A stretch of DNA of 64,000 nt from Akkermansia muciniphila (lineage in GTDB: Bacteria; Verrucomicrobiota; Verrucomicrobiia; Opitutales; Opitutaceae). The position numbers and the translations under genes are program-made. Below the pieces are notes generated by a model. That model made no database searches. It saw only the letters and a list, made by a program, of their open reading frames with translations, and had not been told where the DNA came from. Location of the stretch: assembly GCA_945888375.1 (NCBI GenBank), contig CAMCZZ010000016.1:1-64000 (forward strand), given 5' to 3'. Shown here in pieces: positions 37,844 to 47,930 of the stretch (positions are counted from its first letter, which is position 1; each line of letters begins with the position of its first letter).

Positions 37844-38857
37844 TTAGTTGATGCCTTCCTTCTTGAGGATCTCCTCGAAGTTCTCGCGGGTGATCAGGAT
37901 ACCCTCGGAGCGGGTGTCGAGCGGGGGCGGGGTGCCGTCCTTGATCCACAGGTAGAGCATTTCGGCGGAGGCGAAGCCTTCCTGCGGGGCGGAGGCGAGC
38001 ATGGAGCCGAAGAAGGGGGTAGGCTTGGGTTTGCGTAGTTCGTCGATGCAATCGGTGCCGTTGATGCCGACGCCGATGGCGGTCTCGGCGGTGAAGCCGC
38101 GACCCTCAACCGCGCGCACGGCGCCGAGCACGGCGGAGTCGTTCATGCCGAGGATGAGCCAGTGTTTGACGTCCGAGTGCTGGGTGAGGAGCACGCTGAC
38201 GGCGTCGAAGCTGCCGGGGATGTCGGTGGTCTTTTGCGGGGCCTTGAAGATGCGGTCGGCGGGGAAGCCGGCGGCCTTGAGGGCGGCGATGGAGCTGTCG
38301 GTGCGCTCGCGGGCAGTGTCGAGTTCCTCGAAGGTCACCGCGCACACGGCGGTGTCGGCCGCGGACCAGCCGCGTTTCTTGAATTCGGCGGCGAGGGTCT
38401 CGCCCTGTTTGGTTCCGATGCGGCTGGCGGACATGCCGACATAGGGAACCTCGGTCATGAACTTGCCGTCTTTCACGAACTGGTCGTCCACGGTCACGAC
38501 CTTCAGGCCTTTTTCGTTGGCGCGGCGCATGATCTGCGGCCCGAGGCGCACGTCGGGGGTGCAGATCACGAAGCCACTGGCGCCGGCGACTGCGAGATTG
38601 TCGATCGCGGCCATGGTTTTTTCGCCGTCCGGGACGCCGAGCTTCATGACCTCGAAGCCGTATTGGGCGGCGGCCTTGTCGGCGCCTTTCCACTCGTATT
38701 GGAACCAGGGTTCCTCGGGCTGTTTCACGAGGAAGCCGATCTTGATCTTGGCGGGGGCGGCCGAAGCGGAGGCGGAGTCCGGGGCGGTGGATTTGCCGCA
38801 ACCGGCGAGGAATCCGAGGCAGAGCAGGGCGGGGGCGAGGCAGGGCAGGAGTTTCAT
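37844..38857 (-). CDS. araF: L-arabinose-binding lipoprotein AraF
   Basis: The 337-residue protein has a lipobox (FLAGC, cysteine at residue 20), unlike the soluble periplasmic E. coli AraF, then an AraF-like body: [70 protein letters not shown] and [18 protein letters not shown]. It captures L-arabinose for AraGH. The ATG at 38857 starts the signal peptide. It is the first gene of the operon and diverges from the acetylesterase gene at 39126. Confidence 0.92.
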   Translation of the reverse strand: MKLLPCLAPALLCLGFLAGCGKSTAPDSASASAAPAKIKIGFLVKQPEEPWFQYEWKGADKAAAQYGFEVMKLGVPDGEKTMAAIDNLAVAGASGFVICTPDVRLGPQIMRRANEKGLKVVTVDDQFVKDGKFMTEVPYVGMSASRIGTKQGETLAAEFKKRGWSAADTAVCAVTFEELDTARERTDSSIAALKAAGFPADRIFKAPQKTTDIPGSFDAVSVLLTQHSDVKHWLILGMNDSAVLGAVRAVEGRGFTAETAIGVGINGTDCIDELRKPKPTPFFGSMLASAPQEGFASAEMLYLWIKDGTPPPLDTRSEGILITRENFEEILKKEGIN

Positions 38858-39125
38858 GGAAGGAGCAAGGGGTGAATCGAATGCAGCGGGACCGAACGGT
38901 ATTTCCAAGGGAGAAAACCGGCGGGTTTGTTCAATCTTTAGCGCGCAGCTCGCGCGGGCTCGATTCACGCCGAGACCCTCTTCGGTGGCGTAGGGCGGGG
39001 CGTGCGTCTCGACGCGCCTTCCAGTTCTGACAGTCAAGCCGCGGGCGGTGTCGTCATGGGGCGCGTGGCGAGGAGACTGGATTCACGAGTGAAACGGATA
39101 TCGAGGCCGTTCATTCTCCTACCCC
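38858..39125. promoter_or_regulatory. Divergent control region araF / acetylesterase with repeated GATTCAC
   Basis: This 268-base region separates araF (minus) from the esterase gene (plus). GATTCAC occurs three times: inverted at 38872-38880 (GTGAATCGA), at 38960-38968 (TCGATTCAC, a perfect 9-base mirror of the first) and at 39080-39086. Such spacing could mark operators for a regulator of arabinose use. No regulator gene is visible nearby. Confidence 0.35.
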
Positions 39126-40739
39126 ATGTCCACCCCGCTTTCGTCCCCTTCACGCGTGTTTGTTTCGCTCCAATCAATCGTTGGGAAGCCCGCCCGAAGC
39201 CGCCGGCTCGGGGTGTTCGGCGCCGTTCTGCTGCTCGTGGTCGGCGCCGCGCGCGCCGAGGTGACCCTGGCCAGTCCGTTCACCGACCACCTCGTGCTGC
39301 AACGCGAACTCCCCGTTCCGGTCTGGGGCAAGGCAGACCCGGGCGAGCGGGTGAAGGTGCGGCTCGACGGCCAGACGCGGCGGACCACGGCGGACGCCGC
39401 CGGGGCGTGGCGGGTGGAGTTGTCCGCGATGAAGGCCGCGACGAAGGGACGCGAGTTGGTCGTGACCGGTTCAAAGACGAAGACGCCGCTCAAGTTGAGC
39501 GACGTGCTGGTCGGCGAGGTGTGGCTCTGTTCGGGGCAGAGCAACATGGACTTCACGGTGGCGCGCACGGAGAAGTTTTACTTCGCCGGGGTGGAGAACG
39601 AGGTGGAGGAGGTCGCGGCGGCGAACCATCCGCTCATCCGCATGTTCACTGGCGAGTGGCGGAAGAGCGCCGTGCCGGTCGAGCGGGTCGGCGGCGCGTG
39701 GCAGGTGTGCACGCCGGAGACGGCGCGGGAGTTTTCCGCCATCGGCTACTTTTTCGCGCGGCGTCTGCGCCAGGAACTCGATGTGCCGGTGGGCATCGTG
39801 AAACTCACCTTCGGCGCGAGCTGCGCCCAGGCCTGGGTGCGCCGGGAGGCTATGGCTGCCGACCCGCGCACGGCGGCCGAGTTGGCGAAGTTCGACGCGG
39901 AGCTGGCCGCCTATCGGGCCGACACGGCCAAACGCGCGAAATACGACGCGCACCGCGCGGCCTGGGAGGCGGCGGCTGCCGAAGCCAAGGCGAAGGGGAC
40001 CAAGCCGTCGCGCGCGCCGCGCAACCCCGATCCGGAGCAGGATCAGCATAATCCGACGGTGATGTTCAACGGCATGATCGCGCCGGTCGTCCCCTACGCG
40101 GTGCGCGGCGTGCTGTGGTATCAGGGCGAGTCCATCACCGGCCCGCGCGCGCTTTTCCCAGTCTGGAACGAGCTGCTCATCGGCGACTGGCGCTCGCTCT
40201 GGGGGCGCGAGCTACCGTTCTATTTCGTGCAACTCGCCAGCTATGGCGGCAAGGGCGATATCGCCGGCACGCGTGCGATGCAGGCGGAGGCGCTGCGTCT
40301 GCCCGCGACCGGCATGGCGGTGGCGATCGATGTCGGCGATCGGACGGATGTGCATCCCAAGAACAAGCAGGCGGTGGGCGACCGCCTGGCGCGGCTGGCC
40401 TTGGCGCGGACCTACGGGCGCGACGTGGTCGATACCGGCCCCGAGCCGGTGTCGGCCCGCGCCTCGAGCGACGGCGCGGTGGTGGTCACGTTTAAAGCGA
40501 ACGCGGGCGTGCTGCGGGCGCCGGGCGGCGCGCCGGGCGGCTTCGAGCTGGCGGGGGTGGACGGCAAGTTTTTCGCGGCGGCCGGGACCTTAGCGGGCGA
40601 CACGGTGATGCTGCGCGCCGAGGGCGTGACGGCGCCGCGCCGGGTGCGGTATGCGTGGGCCAACTACCCGGAGGCGGCGAACCTCGCCAACGCGGAGGGC
40701 CTGCCGGCGGCGCCGTTCAGGATGGAAGTGGGTCCTTGA
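39126..40739 (+). CDS. Exported sialate-O-acetylesterase-type carbohydrate esterase
   Basis: The 537-residue protein has a twin-arginine-free but clear signal region (LGVFGAVLLLVVGAARAEV) and the sialate O-acetylesterase/SGNH layout: LASPFTDHLVLQRELPVPVW, VWLCSGQSNMDF with the catalytic serine, a middle beta-sandwich and YQGESITGPRALFPVWNELL. TDVHPKNKQAVGDRLARLAL supplies the catalytic D-x-x-H region. Despite the family name, many homologues deacetylate xylan or pectin, and the surrounding hemicellulose/pectin genes favour this. It is divergent from araF and its end overlaps the convergent uxuA by 23 bases. Confidence 0.85.
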   Translation: MSTPLSSPSRVFVSLQSIVGKPARSRRLGVFGAVLLLVVGAARAEVTLASPFTDHLVLQRELPVPVWGKADPGERVKVRLDGQTRRTTADAAGAWRVELSAMKAATKGRELVVTGSKTKTPLKLSDVLVGEVWLCSGQSNMDFTVARTEKFYFAGVENEVEEVAAANHPLIRMFTGEWRKSAVPVERVGGAWQVCTPETAREFSAIGYFFARRLRQELDVPVGIVKLTFGASCAQAWVRREAMAADPRTAAELAKFDAELAAYRADTAKRAKYDAHRAAWEAAAAEAKAKGTKPSRAPRNPDPEQDQHNPTVMFNGMIAPVVPYAVRGVLWYQGESITGPRALFPVWNELLIGDWRSLWGRELPFYFVQLASYGGKGDIAGTRAMQAEALRLPATGMAVAIDVGDRTDVHPKNKQAVGDRLARLALARTYGRDVVDTGPEPVSARASSDGAVVVTFKANAGVLRAPGGAPGGFELAGVDGKFFAAAGTLAGDTVMLRAEGVTAPRRVRYAWANYPEAANLANAEGLPAAPFRMEVGP

Positions 40740-41964
40740 GCCACGTCTGGGGCGTGTCTCGTTCGGCGAAGCGCAGGCCGTGCATGACGCCGCGCAGCTC
40801 GGCCAGGCCGCGCATGCGGCCGATGGCGGAGTAGCCGGGGGTGAGGGGGACGTAGTGGGTGAGGTCCTGCATCATCACGTGGCCGTGGTCGGGGCGGAGG
40901 GGGAGCCGCCAATCGGCGCGGCCGACGGCCTGGCGGCGGTCCTGCTCGTCGAGGAGGGTGCGAAGCACGGCGGGCATGTCCACGTCGCCGTCGAGGTGGT
41001 CGGCCTCGAAAAAAACGCCGGAGGGTAGGCGTTTGGTGGCGCGGAGATGGACGGCATGGATGCGCGGGGCGAAGCGGCGGGCCAGGGCGGGGAGATCGTT
41101 GTCGGGTCGGGCGCCGAAGGAGCCGGAGCAGAAGCACAGGCCGTTGGCTTCGTGGTCGGCGAGGGCGAAGAGCGCGGCGACGTCGTCCGCGGTGGAGACG
41201 ATGCGCGGCAGGCCGAGGACGGAGAAGGGCGGGTCGTCGGGGTGGATGGCGAGGCGGACGCCGACCTCGGCGGCGACGGGCACGACGTGTTGCAGGAAAC
41301 GGGCGAGGTTGGCGGTCAACTCGGCCCGGCCGATGCGCGAATAGGCGGCGAGGCGGGCGCGGATGTCGTCGAGGGTGAGGCCCCATTTCACGCCGGGGAA
41401 CACATCGATGATGGTTTTGATGAAGGAATCGCGGGCGGGGTCGTCGAGCCCGGCCCACCAGCGGGCGGCGGCGGCGATTTGATCGGGGGTGAAGTCGGCC
41501 GCGGCGCCGGGGCGGCGCAGGGCGTGGAGTTCGAAGGCGCAGAACTTAACGGGGTCGAAGAGCAGGCACTCGGTGCCGTCGGGCAGGACGTGGCGCATGT
41601 CGGTGCGGACCCAATCGAGCACGGGCATGAAGTTGTAGATGACGGTGTGCACGCCCTCGGCGGCGAGGTGGCGGAGGGTTTGGGCGTAGTTATCCAGCAG
41701 GGTGCTGAGATCGCCGGAGCCGGTTTTGATGTCCTCGTGGACGGGCACGGACTCGACGGCAGTCCAGCGCAGGCCGGCGGCGGCGAGCTCCTCGCGGCGG
41801 GCGCGAATGGCTGCGCGCGGCCAGAGTTCGCCGTAGGGAATCTGGTGCAGTGAGGTGAAGACAGCGGTCGCGCCGGCGTGCCGGATGTAGCTCAGTGGCA
41901 CGGGATCGGCGGGTCCGAACCAGCGGAAGGATTCTTCGAGAAGGGGGCGGGAGGTTTTAACCAC
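40717..41964 (-). CDS. uxuA: Mannonate dehydratase
   Basis: UxuA dehydrates D-mannonate to 2-keto-3-deoxy-D-gluconate in glucuronate catabolism. The 415-residue protein has FRWFGPADPVPLSYIRHAGA, TSLHQIPYGELWP, YNFMPVLDWVRTDM, LAIHPDDPPFSVLGLPRIV, CFCSGSFGARPDNDLPALA and FFEADHLDGDVDM, typical of UxuA with its metal ligands. The start is a GTG at 41964. It is the last gene of the minus-strand hydrolase run, 23 bases after the SDR gene. Confidence 0.93.
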   Translation of the reverse strand: MVKTSRPLLEESFRWFGPADPVPLSYIRHAGATAVFTSLHQIPYGELWPRAAIRARREELAAAGLRWTAVESVPVHEDIKTGSGDLSTLLDNYAQTLRHLAAEGVHTVIYNFMPVLDWVRTDMRHVLPDGTECLLFDPVKFCAFELHALRRPGAAADFTPDQIAAAARWWAGLDDPARDSFIKTIIDVFPGVKWGLTLDDIRARLAAYSRIGRAELTANLARFLQHVVPVAAEVGVRLAIHPDDPPFSVLGLPRIVSTADDVAALFALADHEANGLCFCSGSFGARPDNDLPALARRFAPRIHAVHLRATKRLPSGVFFEADHLDGDVDMPAVLRTLLDEQDRRQAVGRADWRLPLRPDHGHVMMQDLTHYVPLTPGYSAIGRMRGLAELRGVMHGLRFAERDTPQTWLKDPLPS

Positions 41965-41987
41965 AGAGGGCGCAGGCAGCGGACCTT

Positions 41988-42812
41988 TTAGACGCCGGAG
42001 AAGGCGCCGAAGCCGCCGTCGACGACGACGGTGGTGCCGGTGACGAACTTCGAAGCGTCGGAGACGAGGAAGTGGATGGCGCCGTGGAGCTCGTCGGCTT
42101 GGCCGAAGCGGCCGAAGGGAGTCATATTGCAGATGGTCTGGCCGCGGGCGGTGAGGGAGCCGTCCTCGTTGGTGAGGAGGCGGCGGTTTTGTTCACCGAG
42201 GAAAAACCCGGGGACGAGGGAGTTTACGCGGACTCCGCCTTGGGTGCGTTTGCCGAGATCGACGGCGAGCCAGCGGGTGAAGTTGTCCACGGCGGCCTTG
42301 GCGGCGGAGTAGCCGATGACGCGGGTGACGGCGCGGGCGGAGGAGGCGGAGGAATAGTTGACCACGCTGGCGGAGCCGGAGGCGAGGAGCGCGGGGGTGA
42401 AGACGAGGGTGGGGAGGACGGTGCCGTGGAGGTTGAGGGACACGACCTGCTCGAAGGCGGTGAAATCGAGGTCGGCGAAGGTCTTGTCGGGCGTGATGGT
42501 GGCGCCGGGCTGGTTGCCGCCGGCGCCGTTCAGCAGGGCGTCCACGCGGCCCCATTTCGCGATGATCTCGTCGCGGGCGCGTTCGAGGGCGGGGCGGTCG
42601 GACACGTCGGCGGCGAGGGCGAGGACCTCGGCGGCGGGGTGGGCGGCGCGGACCTTGGCGAGGGCAGCGTCGAGCTTGGACTGGGTGCGGCCGAGGTAGG
42701 CGACGCGGGCGCCCTGGCCGGCGAGGTAATCGGCGGCGGAGCCGGTGAGGGTGCCGGTGGCACCGGTGACGACGACGACTTTGCCGGCGAGATCAAAAAG
42801 GGAGGAGGTCAT
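41988..42812 (-). CDS. SDR-family oxidoreductase, probable D-mannonate oxidoreductase (fructuronate reductase)
   Basis: The 274-residue protein has the Rossmann nucleotide motif VVVVTGATGTLTGS, NGAGGNQPG, catalytic serine in YSSASSA, the catalytic YSAAK and VPGFFLGEQNRRLL after it. Its pairing with uxuA, 26 bases after the CE12 gene and 23 before uxuA, fits the SDR-type fructuronate reductases that replace UxuB in many bacteria. A related role such as gluconate 5-dehydrogenase is possible. I chose the ATG at 42812 preceded by GGAGG-like sequence; upstream in-frame sequence is out-of-family. Confidence 0.85.
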   Translation of the reverse strand: MTSSLFDLAGKVVVVTGATGTLTGSAADYLAGQGARVAYLGRTQSKLDAALAKVRAAHPAAEVLALAADVSDRPALERARDEIIAKWGRVDALLNGAGGNQPGATITPDKTFADLDFTAFEQVVSLNLHGTVLPTLVFTPALLASGSASVVNYSSASSARAVTRVIGYSAAKAAVDNFTRWLAVDLGKRTQGGVRVNSLVPGFFLGEQNRRLLTNEDGSLTARGQTICNMTPFGRFGQADELHGAIHFLVSDASKFVTGTTVVVDGGFGAFSGV

Positions 42813-42838
42813 GGAAGGGGTGGTGGTGGTGGGTGGAA

Positions 42839-43615
42839 TCAAGGTTGCCCGGCTGCGGGCAAATGCACCGAAGCGGAGAGGGGCAGGGCGAGGCGATGAA
42901 TTTCTTTGGCGGCGAGGGTGGCGACACGGCGGGCGCCGAGCTCGGAATAATGGGTATCGTCCTGGATGCCCTGGGGGATGGCGGGGTGTTCGCCGGGGGC
43001 GAACCAAAGGTGGAAAGCCTTCGAGCCCTCCACGCCGGCCTCCTCCTCCATGCGGGCGGTGAGTTGGTTGAGTTCGAGGAGCGGGACTGTCTCCTCGGCG
43101 GCGAGTTCGCGGACGACGACGGGGTAGTCGCCGTGGGTATCGACGAGGTGACCGGCGGGGTCCCAACGGCGGCGGACGACGGAGGTGGCGAGGATGGGGT
43201 GGGCGCCGTGTTCGCGGGACTCACGGACGAAGCGCAGCAGGTTGTCGCGGTAGGCGCCGCGGGCCTCGGCGCCGACGGCGGGCTTGTCGAGTTTTTCGTC
43301 GTTGTGGCCGAACTGGATGATCACCCAGTCGCCGGGCTGGAGTTTCTCAACGACGGCGTCCCAGCGTTTTTCCTGGATGAAGGACTTGGTGCTGCGGCCG
43401 TTTTGGGCGCGGTTATCGAGCCGGGCGGGCGGCACGATCAGTTCGTTGAAGAGCTGGCCCCAACCGCGTTCGGGGTGATCGGGCTTGGTTTTATTTGCCG
43501 CGGTGGAGTCGCCGATCAGGTAAATGACCGGACCGGTGGGTGGACTGGCGGAGCGCACGGCGGCCGGGCTGAGCAGGGCGCAAGCAAGTATGACGAAGAG
43601 GCGGGGGAGGGGCAT
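42839..43615 (-). CDS. Rhamnogalacturonan acetylesterase-like SGNH hydrolase (CE12)
   Basis: The 258-residue protein has a signal peptide ([20 protein letters not shown]), the block I motif [11 protein letters not shown] with the catalytic serine, [20 protein letters not shown] (block III) and a C-terminal [14 protein letters not shown] containing the catalytic Asp-x-x-His. CE12 enzymes remove acetyl groups from rhamnogalacturonan or xylan. It is 8 bases after the GH78 gene, consistent with joint action on rhamnogalacturonan. Confidence 0.88.
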   Translation of the reverse strand: MPLPRLFVILACALLSPAAVRSASPPTGPVIYLIGDSTAANKTKPDHPERGWGQLFNELIVPPARLDNRAQNGRSTKSFIQEKRWDAVVEKLQPGDWVIIQFGHNDEKLDKPAVGAEARGAYRDNLLRFVRESREHGAHPILATSVVRRRWDPAGHLVDTHGDYPVVVRELAAEETVPLLELNQLTARMEEEAGVEGSKAFHLWFAPGEHPAIPQGIQDDTHYSELGARRVATLAAKEIHRLALPLSASVHLPAAGQP

Positions 43616-43623
43616 GGGTCCGT

Positions 43624-45963
43624 TTATTTTTCGTAGCGGGCTTCGATTTGGTTCCGGCCGGGTTGGATGGCGATTTTAAGGTAATGCTCGTCTTCGGCGA
43701 CTGGTTGCAGAGCGGGATCGGCCAGGGTGATAATACGTCCGGGGCGTTTCGGTATGCCGAATAGGCCAAGGCAGTCGGGCGGGCTGGTGATGGTGGCCGT
43801 GAAGCGATCGTCGGTTTGGGAGAGCGTGACGTCGATATCGCCGCGGACGGTGGGCACGAACGCGTGGATGTGGTCGAGCGACCCCAGCTGTGGCGAGACG
43901 GTGTAGGAGGCGTAGCCGGGTTCGGTGGGGGCGATGCCGGCGGCGTATTGAGACAGGAGGGTGAGGGGCCCGCCGCTCCAGGCATGGTTGTAGCTGCCGC
44001 CGCCGAAGCCTTTTTCGCCGATGCCCCAGCCTTCCCAGAGGGTGGTTAGAGGGCTATCGAGTTGCTCACGGTAGCGCTCCTTCATGCGGGCCATGGCCAG
44101 GCCGGGCGCGTGGAGCTGAAAGAGCGCCTCCAGCACGTATTTTTCCATGTAGGGGCTGGCGTTGCGGTGTTTGGTCAGCACCGCGAGCAGCGCGGGGTGT
44201 TGCGCGGGGGTGGTGAGGCCGGCCACGACGGCGAGACCGTTGGCCCGGTCATCGGTGTCGCCCGCGTAGCCGGGGGAACGGTATTCGGTGCCGTTCCAAA
44301 GAACGCGGTTAAAGTTGGCGGCGATGCGCTCGCGGCGTTGTTGCCACTCGCCGAGATCGGCGGTGTCGCCGGTGACTTTGGCCGTTTCGAGGGCGGCCTC
44401 GAGGCAAAGGTAATACCAGGCGTTATCGAGCGCGCGGACGTCGATATTTTCGCCCCAGTCCGACCAGTCCCAGCCTCCGCTCCGATGGGCGATCAGGCCA
44501 TCGGCATCGAAGTGCCAAAGATTCAAATAGCGCTTCACCGCCGGGTAGGCATCGCGGAGCGTTGCGGTGTCGCCGCTGTGGAGAAAATAGGTCCAGAAAC
44601 CGTATTTGCTGATGCTGGCGAGCATCTGGACGGGCAGCTCGGCAGACCAGGTGCCGTCCCGGACTTCGCCCCTGCCTTTGGCGGGGATGCCGGCGGGAAC
44701 AGGCGAGTAAAGGGTGCCGTCGTCGCGCTGCCAGTTAACCAGTTCGTAGATCGCCTTGCGGGTGAGTCGGGAGCCCCGCGGATCAAAAGTGTAGAAAACC
44801 TCGCCCAGCTCGTTGACCACGTCGCCCCACCACTGGGCGCGTTCGCGGTCGGGGCAGTCCATATAGGTGTCCCGCATGGTGATGTAGAGGGTGCGGGCGG
44901 CTTTTTTCCAAAGCAGGTCGAGGTCGGGGTCGCTGGAGGTGAAGGCGCCCCGGAACTCGGCGGCGTAGCCGGTCTCGCGATACTTCAGGCCCAGCACTTT
45001 TACGCCGGCGGGAATGGTGTAGAGCACTTCGTGACCGTTCATCCAGCCAAAGGCCTCGAATTCCTGAATGCCATCGCGGGTGAGGTATTTTGCATGAACG
45101 TTGGGCACGCCGCCGCCGAGAAAGTTGTCGGTGCGAAGGTCGATCTCGAGGCCGGCGGCGGCCTCGATCTGGAGCCAGGGGGTGACCTGAGCGTTGTAGG
45201 GTAATTTCCCGCAGAGGACGGAGCCGTCGCCGACTGCGGGCAGGGCGGGTGCGGCGACGTAGTCACGCAGGCCATAGTCTTTCCAAAGGGGGATGGGCCG
45301 CTCCACGAGTTGACCCCAGGGTGCGCAGGGAGGCTGGCCGAAGACGGAGGGGGTGGGCCAGGCTTCGGTCGGGTGGCCGGGTCGGTGCCAGCCGGGCTCG
45401 TCGGTGCGGGCGTCGAAGCGAAGGCTGGACTCGGGCAGGCGGCCGTTGGGCGGGGTGTCAGGCGAGGTGGAAAAGGCGGGATGCGGCGAGAGTTTCCAGG
45501 TGTCGTCGCTCACGAGATTATGGCCCGCTAAATCAAGGCTGAAATAGAGGCCCGACCGGCCGCTGTTTTGGTGGGAAAAACCGTGTTTGCCGAAATGCCA
45601 GACGAGCACGGCCAGGGTATTCTCGCCGGCCTGGAGATAGGGCGCCAGATCCACCCGGTCGTAGTAGGTATCGGCGGGTGAGGGCCCGCGTTTCAAGCCG
45701 CCCTCGCGGACGACCAGGGTGCCGTTGAGCCAGAGCCAGTATTTGGTGTCGGCGGCAATTTTCGCCTCGGCGGAGGGCGGGACGGCGGCGAGCGAAAAGG
45801 TCTTCACGTAGCGGGTCCACTGGTTGACCTCGGTTCTGGCCGGGCCGATCCAGGATGCGGGCTGCGCCGCCGGGAGAGAAGAGAATAGGGCCATAGTTAG
45901 CACGGTGTATAACAGAGCCAGCAGCCGGATGGCAAAGGAGGCTAAGGTGGGCAAAAGCGACAT
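43624..45963 (-). CDS. Alpha-L-rhamnosidase, GH78 family
   Basis: The 779-residue protein carries an N-terminal hydrophobic signal ([20 protein letters not shown]), beta-sandwich domains and the (alpha/alpha)6 catalytic domain with the hallmark [21 protein letters not shown]-terminal landmarks are [20 protein letters not shown] and [18 protein letters not shown]78 enzymes release terminal L-rhamnose with inversion. The signal suggests action in the periplasm or outside. It lies directly before the CE12 gene. Confidence 0.9.
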   Translation of the reverse strand: MSLLPTLASFAIRLLALLYTVLTMALFSSLPAAQPASWIGPARTEVNQWTRYVKTFSLAAVPPSAEAKIAADTKYWLWLNGTLVVREGGLKRGPSPADTYYDRVDLAPYLQAGENTLAVLVWHFGKHGFSHQNSGRSGLYFSLDLAGHNLVSDDTWKLSPHPAFSTSPDTPPNGRLPESSLRFDARTDEPGWHRPGHPTEAWPTPSVFGQPPCAPWGQLVERPIPLWKDYGLRDYVAAPALPAVGDGSVLCGKLPYNAQVTPWLQIEAAAGLEIDLRTDNFLGGGVPNVHAKYLTRDGIQEFEAFGWMNGHEVLYTIPAGVKVLGLKYRETGYAAEFRGAFTSSDPDLDLLWKKAARTLYITMRDTYMDCPDRERAQWWGDVVNELGEVFYTFDPRGSRLTRKAIYELVNWQRDDGTLYSPVPAGIPAKGRGEVRDGTWSAELPVQMLASISKYGFWTYFLHSGDTATLRDAYPAVKRYLNLWHFDADGLIAHRSGGWDWSDWGENIDVRALDNAWYYLCLEAALETAKVTGDTADLGEWQQRRERIAANFNRVLWNGTEYRSPGYAGDTDDRANGLAVVAGLTTPAQHPALLAVLTKHRNASPYMEKYVLEALFQLHAPGLAMARMKERYREQLDSPLTTLWEGWGIGEKGFGGGSYNHAWSGGPLTLLSQYAAGIAPTEPGYASYTVSPQLGSLDHIHAFVPTVRGDIDVTLSQTDDRFTATITSPPDCLGLFGIPKRPGRIITLADPALQPVAEDEHYLKIAIQPGRNQIEARYEK

Positions 45964-45998
45964 AAGGGGGGTGTGCGCATGGGGCTCGGGTGCAGATC

Positions 45999-46103
45999 TT
46001 AGGAAGCCCGTAGCCCATTGAGGTCGAGGATGATTTTAGCGACCGCGACCCCGGCGTCGATGGCCAGCAACTCAAGGTTCTGCCCGGCCAGGCGGATGTT
46101 GCC
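45999..46103 (-). pseudogene. Short C-terminal remnant of a glycoside hydrolase-like gene
   Basis: After a TAA, a 34-codon frame reads GNIRLAGQNLELLAIDAGVA then VAKIILDLNGLRAS and a stop. This resembles the C-terminal end of GH115-type or similar exported hydrolases, where a D-x-GV-x-x-K-I-x-LD-x-GGL pattern is typical. There is no start codon and nothing upstream but the GH39 stop at 46140. It is probably the tail of a deleted gene; the family assignment is tentative. Confidence 0.4.
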
Positions 46104-46139
46104 TTAGCACCTGCAGAGTTAAGTGCCGGTTTCGCTGGG

Positions 46140-47831
46140 TCACCACGTAAGGACTAGCAGGGAAACGGCTTGGCGGGGTAATTCGAAGTTCAAAGCGGCA
46201 CGACCGCCAGTCAACGAGACGGGCTCGGGTGATCCCAGGACGGCGAGGGCACCGGCGGCCCGCAGTTGCGCATATTGTTTTTCGTTCGGGTCAGACGGGG
46301 AACCGAGGCGAACCCACTCGGCGTAGGCGTTGGAGTGGAACTCGTCGATGCGGTAGTGGGTGAGTTGGGCCTGACTGGTTCCGGACGGCAAGCCGGCGAG
46401 GTCCAGGGCGACGTGGGCGGGCGGGCCGGGCAGGTCGTCATCGTGGTAGTGCCAGACCAAGATGGTGAGGCGGTTCGGCTCCAGGCCGGTGAGCGCGGCG
46501 ACGTCGGGTGCGCCGCGCACCCCGTCCCGGAGGATTGCTTCGAGCGGGACTTCAGCGGAGCTGCGGGACGCTACGCGCCGTCCGTTCATTTGGGCGAACA
46601 GGCGAAATACATTCAGCACGGGCAGGGCGACTCCGTTGCTCGCGAGCACGCGCTGGCCGGCAAAATATTTCTGGTCCTCAAACTCAAAAGCCCAGGTGAC
46701 GGCGCCCTCCAAATTCACCCCGTGGCGGTCGGCGAGTTGGTGTTTTCGGGCGAAGCTGGCGGCGGTGTAGCTCGAATACATGGTGCCGGCGCGGTAGCCT
46801 AGTTGCGGACCTTGGCAGGCGGCGCAGCCATCGGGGTCGGACTCGCCGAGAATGATCGGTTTGGACTTTAAGGAGGGGATCGCGGCGATTTTGCGGAAGC
46901 CATTGTCGATGGCTTGAAGCTGGGCGGAGATGCCGAGGCGGACGTGGCCGTTGATGAAACTGGGCGAGCCTTTAGCGTGAAACGCCAGAAAATCAGTGGG
47001 TGTGCCGGTGCCGCCGGTGGCTTGGTTTTTCCCGCTTTCGATGTGCTTGAGGAAATCGTCCATGAAGGCACCGCCGCTGCCGGCGACGTGGGGGCCGCCG
47101 ACCTTCGCGGTGGGCAGGGCGCGGCGGACGCCGTCGATGGCGTAGTCGTGCAGCTTGAACCAGTCTTCGCGGGTGCCTTTCCAGTAGTGCCCGTTGGGCT
47201 CGTTCCAGACTTCCCAATACCATTTTTCGACCTCGGCGCGTCCGTAGCGTTCGACGCAGTGTTTAGTCCACTGGTAGGCGAGTTCGCGCCAGCGTTCGTA
47301 GTCTTTGGGCGGGTAGGCCCAGCCGGTGATGATCTTTTCGTAGGGCAGACCGGGGCGCCACTCGTGCTGGTAGGGTGTCGGGTGGGTGGAGAGCGCCTCG
47401 GGCATGAAGCCGAGTTGGGCGAAGGGGCGCACGCCGCGGGCTAGGTAGGTGTCGAAGATGCGGTCCACCACGGTCCAATCATAGACCGGCCGGCCGGAAG
47501 CGTCTTCCGTGTAGATATTGGTGCTGCCCCATTTCAGGGCGGGGGTGCCGTCGCCTGAACTGAGCAGATTATGGGCGCGAAAATAAACCTGTTGCGGGGC
47601 GAGTTTGCCCAGGTCGGCGAGCAGGGCGCGGCCGTCCTTCATGGTGGCGTAGTTGGGCTCGTCGGCGCCGAAAAAACGCCAGATCGGGCGGAGTTCGCCC
47701 ACGGGGTGGGCGGCGTCCACCTCGATGGTCACGGGAAAGGCTTGGGGTGGTGCGGAGGGCTCGGCGTGGGCCAGGCTGAAACCGACGAGCGCGAAAAGGC
47801 CGGCGGCGACTATACGGGGTGGTTTACGCAT
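46140..47831 (-). CDS. GH39 family beta-xylosidase-like hydrolase
   Basis: The protein has a signal peptide (IVAAGLFALVGFSLAHAEPS) from the ATG at 47831 and a GH39 barrel: VGELRPIWRFFGADEPNYAT, VYFRAHNLLSSGDGTP, the acid/base glutamate in WYWEVWNEPNGHYW and the nucleophile region PIILGESDPDGCAAC. A C-terminal beta domain follows. GH39 enzymes are retaining beta-xylosidases or iduronidases; the arabinose/xylan context favours xylosidase. It is 99 bases after the GH51 gene. A longer ATG at 47861 exists but gives a poorer signal. Confidence 0.88.
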   Translation of the reverse strand: MRKPPRIVAAGLFALVGFSLAHAEPSAPPQAFPVTIEVDAAHPVGELRPIWRFFGADEPNYATMKDGRALLADLGKLAPQQVYFRAHNLLSSGDGTPALKWGSTNIYTEDASGRPVYDWTVVDRIFDTYLARGVRPFAQLGFMPEALSTHPTPYQHEWRPGLPYEKIITGWAYPPKDYERWRELAYQWTKHCVERYGRAEVEKWYWEVWNEPNGHYWKGTREDWFKLHDYAIDGVRRALPTAKVGGPHVAGSGGAFMDDFLKHIESGKNQATGGTGTPTDFLAFHAKGSPSFINGHVRLGISAQLQAIDNGFRKIAAIPSLKSKPIILGESDPDGCAACQGPQLGYRAGTMYSSYTAASFARKHQLADRHGVNLEGAVTWAFEFEDQKYFAGQRVLASNGVALPVLNVFRLFAQMNGRRVASRSSAEVPLEAILRDGVRGAPDVAALTGLEPNRLTILVWHYHDDDLPGPPAHVALDLAGLPSGTSQAQLTHYRIDEFHSNAYAEWVRLGSPSDPNEKQYAQLRAAGALAVLGSPEPVSLTGGRAALNFELPRQAVSLLVLTW

Positions 47832-47930
47832 GGGGGGGGGAATGGGGTGCGCCAGAAACAAGCCGCCGCCTGGGCGGCAAGGTGTCGCCGGTCGGTTGAG
47901 TGTGGGGGCTGGGCCGGGGAACCAGCCGGA

